Below, in pieces: positions 61,001-64,000 of a DNA stretch of 64,000 bases; position 1 is the first letter of the stretch, and each line of letters opens with the position of its first letter. The position numbers and the translations under genes were made by a program. The stretch comes from Elusimicrobia bacterium GWA2_62_23 (GTDB taxonomy: Bacteria; Elusimicrobiota; Elusimicrobia; Elusimicrobiales; UBA9959): positions 1 through 64,000 of the forward strand of contig MGTV01000049.1 of NCBI GenBank assembly GCA_001799635.1, written 5' to 3'. The notes under the pieces were generated by a model. The model was not told where the DNA came from and ran no database searches. It saw only the letters and a program-made list of their open reading frames with translations.

Positions 61001-61558
61001 GTCGGAAACGAAGATGTCGCCGGCGCGGTTGAGGGAAATCTTGACGGGGTTCAGCTTGGTGATACCGTCGGCCTTGGCGGCCGCGAAGCCGTAGAGGTAG
61101 ATGCCGTCAGCGTTGAACACGTCCACCCGGGAATTGCCGGTATTGGAGACGTAAAGCCTGTTATCCGGGCCGTAGGCGATGCCCTTGGGGGAATCCAGCT
61201 GGCCGGGCGCCGAGCCGTCGCTGGCGAAAGCCCAGAGCAGCTTGCCGTCGCCGTCGAACACCACTATCCGGGAGTTGCCGGTGTCGGCCACGTAGATGCG
61301 GTTGCCGGCCACGGCCAGCGCCTCGGGCCCCTTGAGGGCGCCTTCTATCTTCTTGACCTGCTTGCCGGCGGCGTCGAAGACGAACACGGCGTTGGCCTTG
61401 GAGTCGGCCACGAAGGTCTTCCCCCCGGCTACGGCCACGGCGGCCGGCTTCAGGAAAGCCTGGCTCAGGAACTGGGTCTTAAATTCTATCTTTTCATACG
61501 CGGCGGCGCCGCCGGCCAGCAGGAAAAATACGGCCGTAAAAAGGAAATTGCGCTTCAT
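58091..61558 (-). CDS. Giant secreted NHL-propeller/transglutaminase/TPR protein
   Basis: 1155 residues; signal peptide about 1-20. Residues about 30-610 hold many NHL-type propeller repeats (IYVADTGNSRIVVFDGDGKLLW, LYVSNTGNSRVDVF, IYVADTRNRKVKAFSPDG), enough for two propellers. An FN3-like segment follows (about 610-690), then a beta domain (about 720-820), a transglutaminase-like domain (about 860-980; LKSGDCDDLTALFASIFEASG with Cys, and YPAHIALMFDTG with His) and three C-terminal TPR units (ending KKAYYDAAKADPYDAEIWLNLARVSEK). GGGGAGG precedes the ATG. It probably acts in the periplasm as a multidomain scaffold or peptidase. Confidence 0.88.
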   Translation of the reverse strand: MKRNFLFTAVFFLLAGGAAAYEKIEFKTQFLSQAFLKPAAVAVAGGKTFVADSKANAVFVFDAAGKQVKKIEGALKGPEALAVAGNRIYVADTGNSRIVVFDGDGKLLWAFASDGSAPGQLDSPKGIAYGPDNRLYVSNTGNSRVDVFNADGIYLYGFAAAKADGITKLNPVKISLNRAGDIFVSDPDKALLQKYDRTGKLLKEYAMANNGAVADKRGTLYVINYKEGKVREVSDAGEAIGAFGTKGKGKMEFKGLRDLALDDAGTLYLCDDENKKVVAINIESAETGPELTAAAVLDRFTVKGPAVKAAFKADVFAVTPDNKIVAYMPEAKQIVLIDNGTKKTLVQEGKLQGQVRAPKGIFIDSKGLIYVADTGNDRVQIFNPDGTFNNMFGESGSADGQFKGPASVAVNSKGNIYVADTRNRKVKAFSPDGMFLFAVGPEIGNLILANPVAVRCDENKNVYILDAALKKVVVTDAMGKFLRIWNDSGALQDPASLTYDDKGFFYILDRGSFNVKIFDAEGAFTASFFAKGRGERELWAPQYMAFRNDKIYISDLENARILGFDISYLPEEPFDLKAEAGEKSVKLSWKAKANAWTGGAKVYRRGADGELKEVGSVKEKAFEDLSAAPDSKYRYYAAGLSVTGVQGGLSAPAEVYYKGPEAPAAAPAAEADNRNVAPMEILAPELSYIFSANYKFYQKNPVGRISVKNNTDSDFTNVKLSFFFKDFMDFPSDTVMPLVKAKSQADVDLVATLNNRVLNITEDTPIQCQLTLTYYQDGAEKTSTLNKPVKVLSKNAIVWDKPQRLANFITPKDTPVFAFSRFALNEKGKFEEETSFLNENALTALMVWEALGEQGLSYLADPVSPYAVLKSSKEVVLDTVQFPRSTLKLKSGDCDDLTALFASIFEASGVRAALLDYPAHIALMFDTGSSDALEVGIPEEYLIKYNNTWWVGLETTMVGKDFYDAVKHEADLYRRSKDEVRVIDVRGAWAEFEPVTLPESADESHPDKAKFTARVKTAAADLLKARYDYFKEYFGKILAENPGDVDANLNLGMLTARNGEGAEAVKYFNEVLAKEPFNAAALNNLGNVSFMDKKYDAAKKAYYDAAKADPYDAEIWLNLARVSEKLGKKDDVKTFADRAAKIDPAVKSVGDKLLK

Positions 61559-61607
61559 GGTACTTCCTCCCCTTACTTGGACTGTTCGCTTTTATTCTAT
61601 TAAATTT

Positions 61608-61632
61608 TAACCCCGCGGAGTATCCGGCGGGG
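61608..61632. promoter_or_regulatory. Hairpin in the divergent NHL/sdhC gap
   Basis: ACCCCG-CGGA-GTA-TCCG-(G)-CGGGGT stem-loop, placed between two AT-rich stretches that could be -10 regions (TAGAAT toward the NHL gene; TACGAT at 61694-61699, with TTGCCG at 61670-61675, toward sdhC). It could be an operator-like element or a leader structure. Confidence 0.35.
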
Positions 61633-61751
61633 TATTATATTATCTTATAACGGCTTAAGAAGATCGCCCTTGCCGCCAGGCCCGTTAATTATTTACGATA
61701 CCTTCTGTTCCGGAGACCCGGGATCATTGCCGTATTGGAGCGAAACACGTT

Positions 61752-62435
61752 ATGGATATAACCTTCTTAAAACGCTTTATAACCACCTCTATCGGGAGGA
61801 AGGCCGTAATGGCCGCCTCGGGCCTGCTGCTGGGCGGCTTCATGCTGGTCCACCTGGCCGAGAACCTGCTGCTTTTCAAAGGCGAGGCCGCCTATAACGG
61901 CTGGGTGGACCTGCTGCTGTCCAACCCCGCCACCCCCCTGCTCGAGATCGGGCTCCTTTTCGTCTTCGTCGCGCACATAATCACCGGAGTGTGGGTGCGC
62001 GTGGAGGACTTCCTTAACGCCCCCCGCGGCTACGAGGCCCGTAAATGGCAGGGCGGCCGTACGGTCGGTTCCGCCACCATGCTCTACACCGCCGCGGCCA
62101 TCCTGGCCTACCTGGTGTACCACATGCTTACTTTCAGATTCGTAGACCACTCCATGGGTTTCTACCAGATGGTGACCTCCGCCTTCCGCAGTCCGGTCTT
62201 CACGGCGATCTACATCGCCGGCTCCGCGGCCCTGGCGCTGCACCTCAGCCACGGCATGCAGAGCGCCTTCCAGACGCTCGGGCTGAACCATCCCAAATAC
62301 ACCCCCCTGATAAAGGCCGGCGGCCTGCTGGTGGCGCTCGCGATGACCGGTTTCGCGCTGATCTCGCTCTACTACCTGGCCGGGCTGGACCTGAAGGCGG
62401 CCGAAGCCGGCGCGCAGATGGTGGTAATAAACTAA
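61752..62435 (+). CDS. sdhC: Succinate dehydrogenase/fumarate reductase cytochrome b subunit
   Basis: 227-residue membrane subunit with five helices, of the Bacteroidetes/epsilon-type cytochrome b558 family. MLVHLAENLLLF, FVAHIITGVWVRVED, VYHMLTFRF and LHLSHGMQSAFQTLGL carry the histidines that bind heme and the regions that touch quinone. It anchors SdhA/SdhB and passes electrons to or from the quinone pool. GGAG lies about 13 nt before the ATG. sdhA follows 21 bp later; sdhB is expected beyond the window. Confidence 0.93.
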   Translation: MDITFLKRFITTSIGRKAVMAASGLLLGGFMLVHLAENLLLFKGEAAYNGWVDLLLSNPATPLLEIGLLFVFVAHIITGVWVRVEDFLNAPRGYEARKWQGGRTVGSATMLYTAAAILAYLVYHMLTFRFVDHSMGFYQMVTSAFRSPVFTAIYIAGSAALALHLSHGMQSAFQTLGLNHPKYTPLIKAGGLLVALAMTGFALISLYYLAGLDLKAAEAGAQMVVIN

Positions 62436-62456
62436 TTCAAGGATCCTGGAGAAACT

Positions 62457-64000
62457 ATGAAACTCGACGCCCAGATACCCGCCGGCCCCATAGAGAAGAA
62501 GTGGGACAGCCACAAGTTCAACCTCAAGCTGGTCAACCCCAATAACCGCCGCAAGTACGACATCCTGGTGATCGGCTCCGGCCTGGCCGGCGCCTCCGCC
62601 GCCGCCTCCCTCGGCGAACTCGGCTACAACGTGAAGGTCTTCACCATGCACGACTCCCCCCGCCGCGCGCATTCCATAGCGGCGCAGGGCGGCATCAACG
62701 CGGCCAAGAACTATCCCAACGACGGGGACTCGGTCTGGCGGCTGTTCCACGACACCGTGAAGGGCGGCGACTACCGCGCCCGAGAGGCGAACGTCTACCG
62801 CCTGGCCCAGATCTCCAACCAGATCATAGACCACTGCGCGGCCATCGGCGTGCCTTTCGCCCGCGAATACGGCGGCCTGCTCAGCAACCGCTCCTTCGGC
62901 GGGGCGCAGCTCAGCCGCACGTTCTACGCCCGCGGCCAGACGGGCCAGCAGCTGCTGCTGGGCGCCTACTCGGCCATGATGCGCCAGGTGGCCGCCGGCT
63001 CCGTTACGGTGTATCCCCGCCGCGAGATGGTGGACATAGTGGTGAAGAACGGCCGCGCGCGCGGCATTACCGCCCGCAACCTGGTCACCGGCGACCTGGA
63101 GGCCTACTCCGGCCACGCGGTGCTGCTGTGCACCGGCGGCTACGCCAACGTGTTCTACCTCTCCACCAACGCGGCCACCTGCAACGTGTCGGCCGCCTGG
63201 GCCGCCTACAAGCGCGGCGCCGGCTTCGCCAACCCCTGCTTCACGCAGATCCACCCCACCTGCATCCCGCGCTCGGGCGAGCACCAGAGCAAGCTCACGC
63301 TCATGAGCGAGAGCCTGCGCAACGACGGGCGCGTGTGGGTGCCTAAAGCCAGGGGCGACAAGCGCCCCCCCGCCGAGATCCCCGACGAGGAACGCGACTA
63401 CTTCTTGGAGCGCCGCTACCCGGCTTTCGGCAACCTGGTGCCGCGCGACATAGCCAGCCGCGCCGCCAAGCTGGAAGTGGACGCCGGCAAGGGCGTGGGC
63501 CCCAACGGCCAGAGCGTCTACCTGGACTTCCGCGACTCCATCAAGCGCAAGGGCGCCGACAAGATCAAGGCGGAATACGGCAACCTCTTCGACATGTACT
63601 ACCAGATCACCGATGAGAACGGCTATAAGGCCCCCATGCGCATCTACCCCGCGCCGCACTACACCATGGGCGGCCTCTGGGTGGATTACAACCTGATGAC
63701 CACCGTGCCCGGCCTGTTCGCGCTGGGCGAGGCCAACTTCTCGGACCACGGGGCCAACCGGCTCGGCGCGTCCGCCCTGATGCAGGGCCTGGCCGACGGG
63801 TTCTTCATAGCGCCGTCCACGGTGGCCGGCTACCTGGGCGCCCACAAGTTCGACCCGGCCTCCACACTGGACAAGGAATTCGCCGATTCCGCCAGGCACA
63901 TACAGGAGCGGATCAACCGCCTGCTGGCCGTGAAAGGCCAGAAGACGCCCTCCGAGCTGCACCGCCAGCTGGGCAACGTGATGTGGAACGACGTAGGCAT
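62457..64000 (+). CDS. sdhA: Succinate dehydrogenase/fumarate reductase flavoprotein subunit (partial)
   Basis: The start of SdhA/FrdA, about 514 codons before the window ends, in one uninterrupted frame. The FAD fold is [14 protein letters not shown] (Gly40-x-Gly42-x-x-Gly45), and covalent FAD attachment is at His72 in [12 protein letters not shown]. Later blocks are [26 protein letters not shown] (dicarboxylate site) and [25 protein letters not shown]. Oxidises succinate to fumarate or the reverse, with SdhC and the missing SdhB. ATG at 62457 with GGAG at 62448-62451. The rest of the protein lies outside the window. Confidence 0.95.
   Translation, partial: MKLDAQIPAGPIEKKWDSHKFNLKLVNPNNRRKYDILVIGSGLAGASAAASLGELGYNVKVFTMHDSPRRAHSIAAQGGINAAKNYPNDGDSVWRLFHDTVKGGDYRAREANVYRLAQISNQIIDHCAAIGVPFAREYGGLLSNRSFGGAQLSRTFYARGQTGQQLLLGAYSAMMRQVAAGSVTVYPRREMVDIVVKNGRARGITARNLVTGDLEAYSGHAVLLCTGGYANVFYLSTNAATCNVSAAWAAYKRGAGFANPCFTQIHPTCIPRSGEHQSKLTLMSESLRNDGRVWVPKARGDKRPPAEIPDEERDYFLERRYPAFGNLVPRDIASRAAKLEVDAGKGVGPNGQSVYLDFRDSIKRKGADKIKAEYGNLFDMYYQITDENGYKAPMRIYPAPHYTMGGLWVDYNLMTTVPGLFALGEANFSDHGANRLGASALMQGLADGFFIAPSTVAGYLGAHKFDPASTLDKEFADSARHIQERINRLLAVKGQKTPSELHRQLGNVMWNDVG

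Noticed and set aside
61767-63962. Minus-strand open frame of 731 codons
   Set aside because: Antisense to sdhC and sdhA, which have clear family motifs.
1-64000. CRISPR arrays, tRNA or rRNA genes
   Set aside because: No regularly spaced direct repeats, no cloverleaf tRNA with CCA-compatible ends and no rRNA sequence were seen. The 26919-27033 structure lacks tRNA features.

Overview
The window is a GC-rich (roughly 60-65% by eye), densely coded stretch of a Gram-negative bacterial chromosome. Outer-membrane and periplasmic proteins are plentiful: signal peptides, lipoboxes, a PorV-like barrel, FN3 proteins with a FlgD-like C-terminal domain, and a PBP1C/alpha-2-macroglobulin pair. This mix suggests Elusimicrobiota or a relative in the FCB/PVC-like groups. 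That is inference from gene content; no rRNA or other phylogenetic marker lies in the window.

Layout: (1) 119-10052 (-): operon of bacterial alpha-2-macroglobulin, pbpC and a beta-propeller lipoprotein, with an excellent promoter at 10127-10155. (2) 10324-16739: DUF2914 protein, a small ORF, a nitroreductase/uvsE/DUF4405 operon, two secreted unknowns, then a transglutaminase-like gene and a response regulator. (3) 16768-21323 (-): histidine kinase, DUF1015, serA, serC. (4) 21545-29002: receiver/ATP-grasp fusion, secreted protein, TPR lipoprotein, flavin reductase-like protein, threonine dehydrogenase, tandem-receiver protein. (5) 29060-36772: nucleotidase-like/beta-barrel fusion, MarC, TPR-TM-Ser/Thr kinase, MepK-like peptidase, secreted unknown. 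(6) 36776-37970: RAYT transposase bracketed by REP-like repeats. (7) 37971-41672 (-): DUF4185-like protein, butyrate kinase, phosphate butyryltransferase, SEC-C protein. (8) 41813-46415: ten-repeat FN3 protein plus PorV-like protein. (9) 46478-51383: nucleotide-translocase-like transporter, M29 aminopeptidase, DUF4105 protein, a two-module secreted protein. (10) 51454-56467 (-): GNAT, LuxE and LuxC-ligase operon. (11) 56576-61558: lipoprotein, small secreted protein, giant NHL/transglutaminase/TPR protein. (12) 61752-64000: sdhC and the start of sdhA, cut by the window edge.

Three cross-cutting observations stand out. First, three kinds of 28-29-bp inverted-repeat element share the end AGGGGACGYT followed by a tandem word that differs in each kind; one kind brackets the RAYT gene. 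Second, at least seven genes have a -10-like box only 6-9 nt before ATG with no clear Shine-Dalgarno sequence, which suggests frequent leaderless transcripts. Third, a LuxC/LuxE fatty-acid-reductase-like operon sits with a GNAT gene and no luciferase.

No tRNA, rRNA or CRISPR array was seen, and no gap between genes exceeds about 300 bases.
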